Below, piece by piece: positions 24,854 to 35,679 of a stretch of 64,000 nt of DNA. This stretch comes from Triparma columacea (taxonomy: Eukaryota; Sar; Bolidophyceae; Parmales; Triparmaceae): contig BRYA01000018.1 in the NCBI GenBank assembly GCA_030267965.1, forward strand, positions 1 to 64,000, in the 5' to 3' direction. Each line of letters begins with the position of its first letter. The stretch's first letter is position 1. Position numbers and translations under genes: made by a program. The notes under the pieces are model-generated. The model was not told where the DNA came from, did no database searches, and was given only the letters and a program-made list of their open reading frames with translations.

Positions 24854-25996
24854 ATGGCATCACAATCAGAGGTAGAATCGTCACACAAATCATCAGAGAC
24901 AACAAATGTGCCAGTACATGGATGGGACGATTTGACAGACGGTCAGCAGTTGTGCATAGAGTGGGCTTGGGAGCAAGACTGGGATCAGATCAAGGGGTAT
25001 GCCAAGGAACATGGTCCTGAGGTTTTGTTAGGCGTTCATAGGGAGCATGAGAAAGTGAAGAAAGTTTCAGTCCTCACACTCGCCTCACATTACCGAAACC
25101 CTGAGATGGTCAAGCTCACCTTAGAGGCTGGCTTTGACAACAAGGGAGCCATGTACGCGGCCGCAATCATATCAATGAAGGATAGTGACAATTCAACAAT
25201 CTTGAGATTGCTCTTAGAACATGGACTTGACCCTAATACTGACCCTGACCCACAATTCGAAGGGGTGGTGGAAATCTTTTCCAACCTTTTGATGCTTGCT
25301 GCTGAAAGGGGACACATTGATCAGGCCATAGCACTTCTCGATCATGGAGCAAATGTGAACAAGACAGTGGTTCACCCTGATGGACACATTCTTTCACCAC
25401 TTGCTTTTACTGTCAATTATGGAGCACACGACATATGCAGGCTGTTTCTCACACGCGGTGCTATTCCAACCACCAACGACGTGGATATTGTGTTTAATTT
25501 CTGCCTCCAAGCGTGCAAAGGAAAACATCCTATGGGCCTTAGTAGAGATGTCGCAATAAAGATGTTCGCAACATTTCTTCATCTCGGAAAGCCCGATTCC
25601 GACGTAATTCGAGAAGGATTAAATTCATTCCTTCCTTCCTATCGCGATCCTACAATCGCCAACATCACGAAACATTACCTTCAAGGCCGTCCCTTCTGCT
25701 GCTACGTTTGCGAGGCCTTAACTGCCAAGGAGCGTGACAAGCTCCATATGTGTCCCTGTCGCAACGTCGCCTACTGCTCGAGGGAGTGCCAGGTCAAGCA
25801 CTGGAAGGAGCACAAGGTGCTATGCACGGGACCACTGAACGAGAAGGGGGAGAGTGAGGCGATGGTCAAGGGGAGGCACAAGACAGGGAAGGGAGCGGCG
25901 GCGGGAGCAACGGTAGTGGGAGTTGCAGAAGGAGGAGCAGTTGCGACGGGAAGGAAGGGCAAGAAGGGGAAGAAGGGTAGGGGTAAGAAGAAGTGA
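24854..25996 (+). CDS. Ankyrin-repeat protein with C-terminal MYND zinc finger
   Basis: Single exon, 380 residues, starting at the ATG at 24854 (MASQSEVESS). About three ankyrin-like repeats lie at 55-220, including NLLMLAAERGHIDQAIALLDHGANVN. A MYND finger follows at about 285-325 with the CxxC...CxC...CxxxC...HxxxC pattern (CYVCEAL, CPCRNVAYCSRECQVKHWKEHKVLC split across the motif). The C-terminus is Gly/Ala- then Lys-rich (KGKKGKKGRGKKK), perhaps a nuclear or nucleic-acid-binding tail. MYND fingers bind proline-rich peptides in partner proteins. ANK-MYND proteins are expanded in many protists; the partner is unknown. The gene follows M32 on the same strand with a 229-bp spacer. Confidence 0.85.
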   Translation: MASQSEVESSHKSSETTNVPVHGWDDLTDGQQLCIEWAWEQDWDQIKGYAKEHGPEVLLGVHREHEKVKKVSVLTLASHYRNPEMVKLTLEAGFDNKGAMYAAAIISMKDSDNSTILRLLLEHGLDPNTDPDPQFEGVVEIFSNLLMLAAERGHIDQAIALLDHGANVNKTVVHPDGHILSPLAFTVNYGAHDICRLFLTRGAIPTTNDVDIVFNFCLQACKGKHPMGLSRDVAIKMFATFLHLGKPDSDVIREGLNSFLPSYRDPTIANITKHYLQGRPFCCYVCEALTAKERDKLHMCPCRNVAYCSRECQVKHWKEHKVLCTGPLNEKGESEAMVKGRHKTGKGAAAGATVVGVAEGGAVATGRKGKKGKKGRGKKK

Positions 25997-26220
25997 ATGA
26001 AACAGTGAAAAAAAAAAACAGAATGTATGAAGATTGTACTCTATTTGTCCCTTTTGATGGAGTGAAAATCACGGGTTTCGTTTCTTTTTTACTTTTGGAA
26101 ATCGACTGGAATCTGGAATTAGACCGAGGATTGTCAGATTGCTGAAGAGGGTCAAAAATTAGCAGATTAGAATGCTTCCAAAACAACATACACGCATTTT
26201 TCCTTCCTCTATTTCCCAAT

Positions 26221-28886
26221 CTACCTCTTCCCAGCCATGTAAAGGGTGCACCCAATCCAAATTCCTGCGTAAAGCGCCGCCGCAGTGAAGCAGGACGTGC
26301 TAGCCTTCCCCCCAGTCTCGTCGACCCCTTTCACGTAGAGCGGTGCCGACTTGATTACGGCTCCGAAGGTCGCCAAGGTTACTGCTGCAAAGAAGGAGAA
26401 GATGCTGCAACAAGTGGTCCTCGGGTATCTTCGGTGCGAGAAAGGAGCAAAACGATGACCGGGGAAGGTTAACTCACTGTGTGTTGATCCCGTATGGTGA
26501 ATGTTGGTTTTGTTATTGCTGCATCTCACCTCTTCTCCTTTCCTTCTCCTCCTTCTCCTCCTCCCCCGTACTTCGAGTCGGACGGCATGTACTCGTTGAG
26601 CAGCCATTGTCCATCGCTCTCGTCCACGACCTCGGACAACGTTGGCCTTCTTGGCGGCGCCTGCCTCTTGCTAATCTCGACAATTCCAGTCCAACCTTCC
26701 CCCTCGACGTTCCCCTCCTTGCACTCGAGCACCGCCCTCAATCTCCACCTCCCCCACTTCTCGACAAAACTAAGAAAGTCCAACCCTCCCTTGCTAATCC
26801 ACCCGTTTACATTCTCCTCCCACGCCCCCCCAGCCAGCCACTCCCTCTCAACCTCCCCCTGCGAAGATGGGCGGGTGAGGAAAGGAGAGAAATCTGCCTT
26901 CCCCCTCAACTTGTCTCACCTCAATGTCAACAGTGATTAAACCCTTCCCTCCCTCCCCAATACACGCTCTATACTCCTCGCTCAGCCCTCTATGTCCCTC
27001 CATCATCGGTGTGAGCTCTGCGCCGATCACGACATCAAATGTCTCCCTACCTTCTGCCATATTCTCGCCCCATACGATTTTACCGACCCTAACATTATTG
27101 GGGGAGTGCCGCTCCAAGTTAAAGCTGACCAAATCAATTTCCCTATCCGTGACCAGGACGTCCCTGGCCCCGCACTTGGAAGCGACGAGGCCTGCCATGC
27201 CTGTCCCGGACCCGAGCTCCAGAACCTTGGCGCCCCTGAAAGAAAGTGTGTCAAACTCTGTAATCCACCTGCAAAGACTTAAGCAGCCGTCCCATAATAT
27301 TCCTCCCAGCCCGTCCACGAGCGCGGAGTCCTGCGGGAGGAGGAATATGGAGTGGGGGGGGTGGGGGGGGGGGGGTCGTTCGATGATTAGATCTGTCAGA
27401 GTCTTTGCTACGTCAAATCTTCACCATCACTCCTCCCCCCCCATCATAATCCCCTCACCTCCTCCACCTTAACCTCCCCGTTCCCCCACTTGAAAGTCTT
27501 CCACGATTTGTTCCCCTCGTAAACCTCCCTAAGTTCCCGCCACCCTCCATCGACCCCCCCGTCCGCCTCTTCCCTCGCTTCCCCCATTCCTATGACCCAC
27601 TCCATCCCCCCCCCTTCCACCGCCCTTCCCGCCTCCCCGTCGTCCAGGGATGTGTCGAATACACCCACCACGACGCGGTAGCCCCCCTGCTTCCGGAACT
27701 CTTTCAACCACTCTAAGTCGACCTCCCCATCCTCCCCTCTAACCCCGTTAACAACCTCCCCCCCCCTCCTCCTCACCATATCCTGGAACTCTCCCCTCCC
27801 CTCCTTATCCCCTCTACAAAAGTCCATTACAACATCCGCTTCAAAAATCCCCTTCCTCCACCCCATCCTCTCCCCCCTCCATTCCCCTTCAATAATCCCC
27901 TCAACAATCCTCCCCTCCTTAACCCCTCCCCCCTCCCCCAGTCCTCTCCTCCAACCCTCCTTACCACCCCTCCATATATCTTCGCATAAATCAACAATCC
28001 CCTTTCCCCCCCCCTCTACCCTCCCCCCTCTAAGAACCTCCCCCACAGTTATCCCAGTAGCCCACCAGTCCTCCTCCCACCCGTCGATAACCTTCCCCTC
28101 ACCCATACCAATAACAGCACCTGATTTACCTAACCCGAAATACTCAACCGTCCCTTTCACCTCGTTTGTCCATCTACCTTTATACGATGAACCAAAGTCT
28201 GATATCCGCGGTATACCGTGTTTAGTAAGTAGTACATTTTCAGGTTTTACATCGTTGTGTGTAACGTTGGAGGTATGGAGATGGGTTATACCTGAGTGTA
28301 TACCTGGGATTATTGAGTTGTATATTACATTTAAAACACGACGTTTGTAAACACCGTCGAGGTGGTTCCTCTTGATCCACGAAGAGAGTGTTGAAGAACA
28401 AAGCTCGGTTACAATATCCCAACCTAAGTCTAAGGTGGGGGAGGTGTACCTGATGATCTCGTAACATAGGAGGACGTTAGGGTGATCGAGTTCTAGGTGT
28501 ATGGATAACTCCTGAGGGAGGTGAGGTGAGGAAGTGGAGGAGGAGGGGAGAGGTGGAGGGGTGTAACCACCTTTTGGTGGTGGTGGAAGTGAGTTGTCTG
28601 AGTCTAAATCGTCCCCTGTTGTATCATCTCCCCCCCCCGGTCCGGGTGAAGGGACTACGGTGCACAGAACTCCTTGGCCTGGGCGAGTTGATTTATCCAT
28701 TATCCTTTTAACAACGTAGGAACCTTCTTCCGAATGGCAATTGGAGTCTGAGGGGACGGAAGATACGGATTTGACTATACGGGTTACGTGATAGACGGTT
28801 GAGAATGAACCTGTACCGATTGAATGGTTGTATTTGTAGGTATAACCATGGGAGTCGAGGGTCGGGGAGGAGGAGAGGATTGACAT
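26221..28886 (-). CDS. Protein kinase-methyltransferase fusion with C-terminal membrane hairpin
   Basis: Four exons (27459-28886, 26920-27330, 26530-26858, 26221-26404) join in phase to give 783 residues. Residues 18-300 are a protein kinase: glycine loop GTGSFSTVY, lysine in YVVKRI, catalytic loop HNDVKPENV (HND instead of HRD) and DFG at SDFGSSYKG. A 160-residue linker follows. From about 463 the sequence matches class I methyltransferases of the METTL21/METTL22 lysine type: KTFKWGNGEVKVEE, GGILWDGCLSLCRW, SAM motif VLELGSGTGMAGLVA (about 511) and VVIGAELTPM. The kinase and the start of the methyltransferase lie in the same uninterrupted exon, so the fusion does not depend on splicing. The last exon adds two hydrophobic segments (SIFSFFAAVTLATFGAVI and FTAAALYAGIWIGCTLYM). 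Substrates are unknown. The tail could be a separate short gene, although phase favours one transcript. Confidence 0.75.
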
Positions 28887-29570
28887 TTTGAGGTTTTAGT
28901 TGTAGAGTATGTAGTTATTGGTGTAATTGGTTTGTAGGGTTTTGGTAGATGAGAATTGGCGATGAAATGTCAAAATTGGAGATGTGGAGATGAAAAATGG
29001 GGTGAAGAGATGAGGGAAGTAGGATTCCAGGATCTGCAAGACTTCAGTTTCACATTGGAAAACTTTACGACGTTTGTTATCTATAATATTTTGTACAAGT
29101 TGCGGGCTGCTTAATTTCGCTGGAATACTGCAAAAATTATATTAGCGGCGCCACTTATAAGGACAAACAGGACTTTAATAGATGCAAAGTAGCCTACACG
29201 TACGTGAATTTTTGTTTTTTTTAAGATAAGCGCGTCTGCAATACTCTCTTTGGCGCCTGGGCGCATCAAAAGTAGTTGTCGTGCGCAACTACTTAGCATC
29301 ATTTCTTGCGTTAAAAAATGTGTTCTTGGTGGGGCAGTCTGGATTCTCCACATTGGGTTTCCCATTATTTCTGTGTACTATCCGTACTATAGCTCAATTG
29401 TCCTATAATTGGACTTAAACAATCTTACATTTCCGTATACAGCGATTGTTATACCATTTTGCCGTCAATTAGAATCAATTTCCACCTCCAACACGATCCT
29501 ACCACTATACTCCTCATAATATCTCGTCCCCCTCTCCCTTATCTCATCCCCCTTATCTCATCATAGAAAC
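28887..29570. other. Divergent intergenic region, kinase fusion and VPS36
   Basis: 684 bp between divergent starts. It is AT-rich in the middle (29060-29460), with a T-run near 29213-29222. It must hold both promoters. The small ORFs here are not supported by any family. Confidence 0.45.
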
Positions 29571-30926
29571 ATGACATTCAAACCCTCCACCCTTCTCCCC
29601 CCCTGTCCCTCCACTTCCTCTGGTCTCCCAATTCTCCTCTCATCGCCCCACACTGGTCTAACCTCTTCAGGTGCACCATACTCAACCCTAAACTCATCAA
29701 ACGAGGTGCAACTATCTCTCACACCTAACTGCGAGGTCCGTGCTTCACCCCCAAATTCTGAATCTGAGTTTAGGGAGTTTGTAGATGCGTTGACACTTAC
29801 AACACACAGGATAATACTAGGTAAACCAGGTGGTTCCGGAGTATTCAGAGAACTTCATCTAGCCTACATAAAACAGACAAGCGTTGAATGCTACTCGTCA
29901 ATGTTAGGTAGGAACCCTAAGGTATCGTTCGTGGTAGATAACTCAGGTTCAGGTTGGGTTACACCCCTCTCTGTAGAGGTAGTTGAAGGTGGTGTTAAAA
30001 CGGTTGTTAATTACCTAGACTATGGCGGTGAAGTCAAGGGTAGGTTCGTGTTAAAGTTCGAGAATACGGATAAAAGGGACGCCTTCGCAAAGCATCTTAC
30101 CAAGTCACTATCAAGACGTATGTGGGGTACCATAAAACTCATAGACCCATCCTCAACCCTCCCAGGATCCACCTCTACTGGTATGGATGCGGGGGGGGGG
30201 GGGTCTACTTTTAAATCAAGCGGAGCTGGTATTGGTGGTATAATACGCCGTCGTAAGGAGAAGCATAACTTCGAGTCCACCCTTGCTTCTTCCGCATTAA
30301 CATCTGACCTTGAGACATTGATGGTTAAGGCTGAGGAGGTTGTGAAGGTTATAGAGAGACTTAAAAGCAAGATGAAGAGCAACGGTAGCAAGGGTGACGA
30401 GGACCTAAAGGCTGTTAACGAGTTGCTAATGGGTATGGGAATGACGAGGGGGGTTGACAAGAAGGAGGTTGGTGATACCATGTACCCAGACATCCTCGCT
30501 AGGGAGGTATGCGACTTCCTTAAGCAGGGTGGACTACTGGAGAGGAAGGGGGGGATTATGGGAATCATGGACCTGTACTGCGTGTATAATAGAGCCAGGA
30601 ACGGGGACATGGTCAGCCCGGAGGACCTGCTGGAGGCTAGCGGTAGGATCAATGGGGTTAGAGGGGGGGTGGGGGTTGAGGTTATAGGAGGGGTTAGGGT
30701 CGTTAGACTCGACGAGTTCGATAGCGCGAAGGTTGGGAGGAAGGTGGCGATGTGGAGCAGGGAAGAGGGGAGGGGAATGGGGGAGGGGGAGGTCGGGAAA
30801 AGGATTGGAATTACTACGGAAGTTGCGAGGGCCGTCATGGGGAGGGCGGTTGAAGGGGGAGGACTGGTGGTGGAGGAAAGTATTGGGGGGAAGACTTGGT
30901 GGTGGAACAGGTTTGAGGAGTTTTAA
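29571..30926 (+). CDS. VPS36: VPS36, ESCRT-II subunit
   Basis: Single exon, 451 residues. The N-terminal ~180 residues form a GLUE (split PH-like) domain: TTHRIILG, then FRELHLAYIKQTSV and later RFVLKFENTDKRDAFAKHLTKSL. Next comes GIGGIIRRRKEKH, matching the VPS36 linker motif before the EAP30 core. Two winged-helix units occupy about 270-451, containing ILAREVCDFLKQGG, GGIMGIMDLYCVYNRARNGDMVSPEDLLEA and the end WWWNRFEEF. VPS36 joins VPS22 and VPS25 in ESCRT-II, which bridges ubiquitinated cargo and ESCRT-III on endosomes. Length is close to the usual ~400-550. The gene converges on the aldo/keto reductase gene. Confidence 0.88.
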   Translation: MTFKPSTLLPPCPSTSSGLPILLSSPHTGLTSSGAPYSTLNSSNEVQLSLTPNCEVRASPPNSESEFREFVDALTLTTHRIILGKPGGSGVFRELHLAYIKQTSVECYSSMLGRNPKVSFVVDNSGSGWVTPLSVEVVEGGVKTVVNYLDYGGEVKGRFVLKFENTDKRDAFAKHLTKSLSRRMWGTIKLIDPSSTLPGSTSTGMDAGGGGSTFKSSGAGIGGIIRRRKEKHNFESTLASSALTSDLETLMVKAEEVVKVIERLKSKMKSNGSKGDEDLKAVNELLMGMGMTRGVDKKEVGDTMYPDILAREVCDFLKQGGLLERKGGIMGIMDLYCVYNRARNGDMVSPEDLLEASGRINGVRGGVGVEVIGGVRVVRLDEFDSAKVGRKVAMWSREEGRGMGEGEVGKRIGITTEVARAVMGRAVEGGGLVVEESIGGKTWWWNRFEEF

Positions 30927-31062
30927 GGGACAGGAAATTAGATTATCATCGGACGCTTTTTTTAGAGTGGAGCAAGGACAAAAACAACCAGTGCATAAAT
31001 TATAATCTCAATCGTAGGCCCCGCCTAAGTACTGGAACAACTATTCACCGCATTTAAAACCC

Positions 31063-32671
31063 TCATGATAAACCCGCCTCGGCTGCCTTTTCCTCCAGGA
31101 CTTCCATGTCGTCCCCCTTGAGCTTGAATTCGGTTACCCCCAGGATCTCGCTTGCCTCCTTGCTCTGTGTGACGCTCACCAGCGGTATGGCTCCCTTGGC
31201 TGCTACCCAATTCAGCGCTACCTGTGTCGTCGTGACTTCGACCCCAAACGGCTCGTTAACGTCGATCTTCTCACCCCTCCCCTTCCTCTTCTCCCTGTCC
31301 TCCTCCCAGCCCTCCTTGAGCCTCCTCCTAACCATCTCCGACACCGTCCGGAGCGCGTCGTGCACCCCCAGCAGGGGCTCTAGAACCTTGAATTCAAACT
31401 TGGGCTTCCCCATCTCCCCCCCCGTCGGGTCCCTGGCGTTGTACTTACCCGAGGCGATCATGCCCTTGCCCAAAGGGTCCTCGGCCAGGAACTGCACCCC
31501 CGCCCTCTTGCATGCGTCGAGGGTCCCGTCCTTGAGGGCCCTCTGGTCCACGATGCTAAGCTCGGCTGTGAGAACGTCAAGCTTGGCACCGCTATCCTCA
31601 AACATCTTCACGACCTTCTCGACGTTCTTCCGACCCCTGACACCCTTGACGCCGACGAAGTTACACAGCCCGCGCTTCTTGCTGTCCACCAGACCCTTCA
31701 CCACGCTACTCTTCCCCCCCAGGTAGAGAAGGGAACGCTTAGAGAATCCAAGATCGGCCTGGTAAAGCTCAATGTAGCCGACCCCTAGCCTGCCGCAGGA
31801 TTTTTGCAGGGCGTCAACGACACTTTTGGACCCCATTCTTATCTCCAAGCTCCTCCCTCCACCCCTAGAGTTGGGGTTGAGTTCCTTCGACCTGTCATTC
31901 CTCATGTAGATTGGCTGGGGTGTGAAGACGGTTCCGACCTGCGACAGTATTGGTTAGGAAGGCAGCTACGAATGTGTAGTCCAAACGGGTGACGCCCACA
32001 AGGCCATCGCTCGTAGCCGGTGTCCTTTTCCACAACACACGACGCCCCATCAAAGCTCTCACCTTGGCAACCTCCATGGACCTCGAGGAAGCGTCAAACA
32101 TTCCCAACATTTCCTCGCAGTAATCGTCCTTCTCGCTCGTTTGGAAGAACGTCACGCCTCCGTCGAGCAGGTTGGTGTACTGGACGCTGAGATCGCCAGG
32201 GTTCCAAGTCCCACCACGCTTCGACTTAGGAAGCTGCTTTGTCACAAAGCCAGGGCTAGACGTCCAGGCAGAGGTTGAGACACCGATGCCCTGAGATATC
32301 GCGAACGACGGAGATGGAGCGCTCGGGATTTTGAAATCCTCAGAGGAAGGTGGAGGCAAGGAGGAGAAAGGGTCGTCACTCTTCGAGGTTGAAGGAATAG
32401 AAGAGGGAGGAGAAGGTTCGCCGGGAGAAGAGTCGAACTGCTTGTTAAGACGCTTCAGAGCTTCCTCGAAACTCACGTCTTCTCCCGAACCGTCTGAGGC
32501 ACCCCCTGAAGAACCGTCCGAAGGGCTGCTCAAGCCGACTGCGGTGGTGGAAACCTGGTTGCTGCAACGATTTTTGTACGGAAAATGACCTGGTATGCGG
32601 AGGGCGTGGATAATTGGGGTGAAGGTGTGTGCCGACGGCACGAGGAGGGCGAGGAGTATCAAAAACTTCAT
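31063..32671 (-). CDS. Aldo/keto reductase-like protein, plastid-targeted, catalytic residues altered
   Basis: Two exons, 32063-32671 and 31063-31938, give 494 residues. The start was set at the ATG at 32671 because MKFLILLALLVPSAHTFTP is a good signal peptide with an AHTFTP plastid-type motif. The frame is open to an earlier ATG at 32755, which would bury the leader. A Ser/Pro-rich spacer of about 100 residues precedes an aldo/keto reductase-like barrel: YTNLLDGGVTFFQTSEKDDY, SCGRLGVGYIELYQADLGF, GVKGVRGRKNVEKV, VLTAELSIVDQRAL and TTTQVALNWVAAKGAIPL near the C-terminus. The usual FFDT Asp is Gln, and the His of the LYQxH block is Asp. No Lys is seen at the third strand. It may be non-catalytic. 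Its start codon lies 22 bp from that of the divergent racemase gene. Confidence 0.75.
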
Positions 32672-32693
32672 CCCTGCCACCACAAGTTTTTTA

Positions 32694-33809
32694 ATGGAGA
32701 AACACGTTGGTATTATCGGGGGTATGGGTGAGTGGCGTTGGATTTCGGGGACCATGTTGCGAGAGACGTGCTTTATTTTCAGCTTAGGTCAAGGTCTGCA
32801 GGAATAAATTGCACAACGCTCTGTCGATTGTTTCTTCTGGTCACATTTCTGGCCTCCTTCAACGTCTGCCGTCGTAAATTGATCGTTTCTTACCCGAACT
32901 CAATTTGCCTGTGCTCGTAGGGCCCGATGCCGGGGTGGAATTCTTCTCTCTGTTGATTCGCAAGACCAGGGAGCTGACCTCTGCTTCTGCTGACCAGGAC
33001 CACATCCACGTCACTCTCGAGTCGAACCCAAAAGTGGCCAATAGAAACGTTGCGATTTGTGAGGGGGAGGGGGTTGAGGAGTGCGGGGCTGCCATGGAGG
33101 CTGCCGCTAGAAGGTTGAAGTTGGTGGAGGTGAGGAATTTTGGGGGGGAGAGAGGGCAAACAAGCCGCCGGCATTGTCGGTGTAACCTCAATGTGTCCCA
33201 AGATTTCATTGCAATCTTCCCCGCGTCTCATCCCCTCTCCCCCCCACCCCCCTCACCCTCTTACCCAACCCTCTCCCCCCCACCCCACCCCCGACGCAGT
33301 GCGACTTTGCCGTTCTTGTATGCAACACTGCCCATTACTTCCAATCTTCCGTCATCAAGGGGCTCTCCGGAACGCCCTTCCTAAGCATGATCGACGTTTG
33401 TCTGAACAACATCGAAGCTCACTTTGCTGAGATGAAGTCCAAGAGCACAGTGGGCATCTTGGGGGGAAAGGGGTGCATGGTGGGCCGCGTTTACCAGGAT
33501 GCGCTCGAAAAGAGGGGGATCGAGTACTTCGTCCTCGACGAGGCAAGGCAAGACAAGGCCATGGAGGCGATATATTGCGTGAAACAGGGAAAAATAGGAG
33601 AAGCGAGAACGACGTTCAAGCCTTTGCTCGACTTTATGGTCTCCCAGGGCGTCAAGTCTGTCATACTGGGCTGCACTGAGATCCCCATCATTATCAAGGA
33701 GGACTTTGACTTACCCAGGGATGTTAAATTCTTTGATAGTTGTGACCTACTTGCGGACACCGTTGTTAAGGTTGCGAAAGGGCTGAAGAAGCTAGAGGAC
33801 GTGTTGTAA
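32694..33809 (+). CDS. Aspartate/glutamate racemase family protein
   Basis: Three exons (32694-32727, 32921-33129, 33300-33809) give 250 residues. The tiny first exon encodes MEKHVGIIGGMG and splices in phase to PDAGVEFF, rebuilding the family's IGGMGP-x-AG start. Two catalytic cysteines of the cofactor-independent racemases are present: VCNTAH (about 92) and LGCTEIP (about 205). DQDHIHV and GEGVEECGAAMEAAARRL also match. The enzyme interconverts L- and D-aspartate or a related amino acid. No targeting peptide is seen, so a cytosolic enzyme is likely. Without exon 1 the protein would start inside the fold, which supports the model and its very short distance from the divergent gene. Confidence 0.88.
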
Positions 33810-34063
33810 ATATGTAAAAAGTTGGTCTCGCTGATTGTCGGCAAATATTACCCCTTATTTTCCCTTATGTTCACTTCAAAGAAGAACCAAGTCAAAGACA
33901 CAATGAGATCCTTTCGAGAAGCAACCGATCAGTAGAAAAGTAGAAAATCCAGCCGACAAAACTCAACTCAACTCTAGCCACTCAATTCAACTCAACTAGC
34001 CTTGGTCTCGCCGTAAATAGAAGTGTCGGTTTCCGATATACGCGTTCAACGCCCATATTCAGC

Positions 34064-35464
34064 ATGGGTTCCCCTTCATCTTACGAAGTATCAAAATCGG
34101 GAACCGCAAGGGACGGCCGGCGAGCTTCAGCCTTTATTATTGCAGCTGCCTTGAAGAGAAATAGTAAGAATCTTAAAAAGAAGAGACAAGATTCTGAGAA
34201 AAAGGTAGAAAAGAAGCGCCGTGACTCGGCGGTGAAAATAGCACAGTTTGTGAAGAAGAACAGTGGGAAGGTAGGTGTCCCTCCTTCTCTTGTGGGCTTC
34301 TCTGCAATCGCACTCACCCAACCTCCCCCCCGACCTCCCTTCTCTCTCGTCTCCTCCTTTTTTTGCGAAGAAATTGTCAAAGGGAGAATCCTCCAGACGC
34401 GGAAGGAACAGTAAGGCAGTCTCCCCAACTTCCAGGAATGAATCAAAGCGGGCGTCCGCACCACTGACGCCCCGAACTAAGGGAAAGAATGAGTCGAAAA
34501 GAAGAGGCTCCGCAATGTTAATCCAGAAGGTGCGAAGGCTGAAGACAAGCACCTCGCCTTCATTCCTTCCCCTCGCCCAACTCAACCCCTAACCCAACCC
34601 CATCGCAGGCTTGGAAAAATAAAAGGTCAATTTCTGGCCGATCTATAGGTTCGATAGTGGCAAGGCCTCAAAAGAAGACGCCGCATCGAACAGAAAAGGG
34701 GATGCAAATACGCCATGAAATTTCAGAGCACAATATGCCCCCGCCCCTTTTGTCGGGCTGCATGGGAGGCCAAGGGGCGGGGCCGAGCAGAATACTAAAA
34801 AACCTGTACCTCGGGAATAGGGAGGATGCGATGGATTTGGGAGTCCTACAAAGCTTGGGGATCAAGTATGTTGTCAATGCTACTGCGCAGCTCAAGAATT
34901 TCCACGAAGGCTCTCTCTCGTACATAAAAATCAATGAGAAAGACAAGGAGGGCGTCGACCTCTCGCCGTACTTCGATCAAGTGACCGACTTTATTGCTGC
35001 AGGCTTAGCTACCGGCTCTGGGGTGCTCGTGCACTGCGTAGCTGGTGCCAGCAGAAGCGTAACATTCGTTTTGGCGTACTTGATGTGCCCTAAGGGAGAG
35101 CGTCTCTGCCTGAAGGACGCTTTCGACTTCGTCAAGGCTAGGAGGAGGTGCGTGTGTACTTTTCTTGCCCTCGGGCTGTCTAGAAGCCCGATAAACCCTA
35201 TACTCTTTCCTGCTTCTTACACTGTGAAACACAACCCTGATCCCCTCCCCCCCAATTCCCCCCAGCTGTGCCCACCCGAATATGTCGTTCCTCCAGCAGC
35301 TCGCACAGTATGAAATGATCCTCCACGATGGTGCTTCGAGCATCGCACAGTCTCGCGAAAAGATTTGGAACAATTATGATCTCAACACCTTGAAGAGGGG
35401 AGTGAAGAAAAACTTGAAGAGTGGGAAGCTTAAGGTGGGGGGGGGGGGTTGCACGGTGTCCTAA
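34064..35464 (+). CDS. Dual-specificity protein phosphatase with basic N-terminal extension
   Basis: Four exons (34064-34270, 34371-34529, 34609-35147, 35266-35464) give 367 residues in phase. The first ~150 residues are Lys/Arg/Ser-rich and low-complexity, with a KKKRQDSEKK-type stretch suggesting nuclear targeting or a phospho-regulated region. The phosphatase core runs from about 180: ILKNLYLGN, GIKYVVNATAQ, then the active-site P-loop VHCVAGASRS with nucleophile Cys at about 265. The general-acid Asp is not certain (candidates in NEKDKEGVD). The last exon supplies the AHPNMSFLQQLAQYE block typical of the DSP C-terminus and confirms the acceptor at 35264-35265. The substrate is unknown; MAP kinases are common for this class. 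Confidence 0.85.
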
Positions 35465-35679
35465 TGTGTGACGCGTATACCTATTGTTGTATATAACACG
35501 CTTAAAGTATGTACGTGTAATAAAAATGTGATCCCTATTCTTTTACTATCGACGTATTCGTTACAAAGACATTTACAGAAAATACAAGTCGCCGACGTCG
35601 CCCAACATCGCCTGACGATCACACTTCGAAGGAACCCTTCCAAACATTCTTCCCCATTTATTTCCTCTAGACATGGTGC

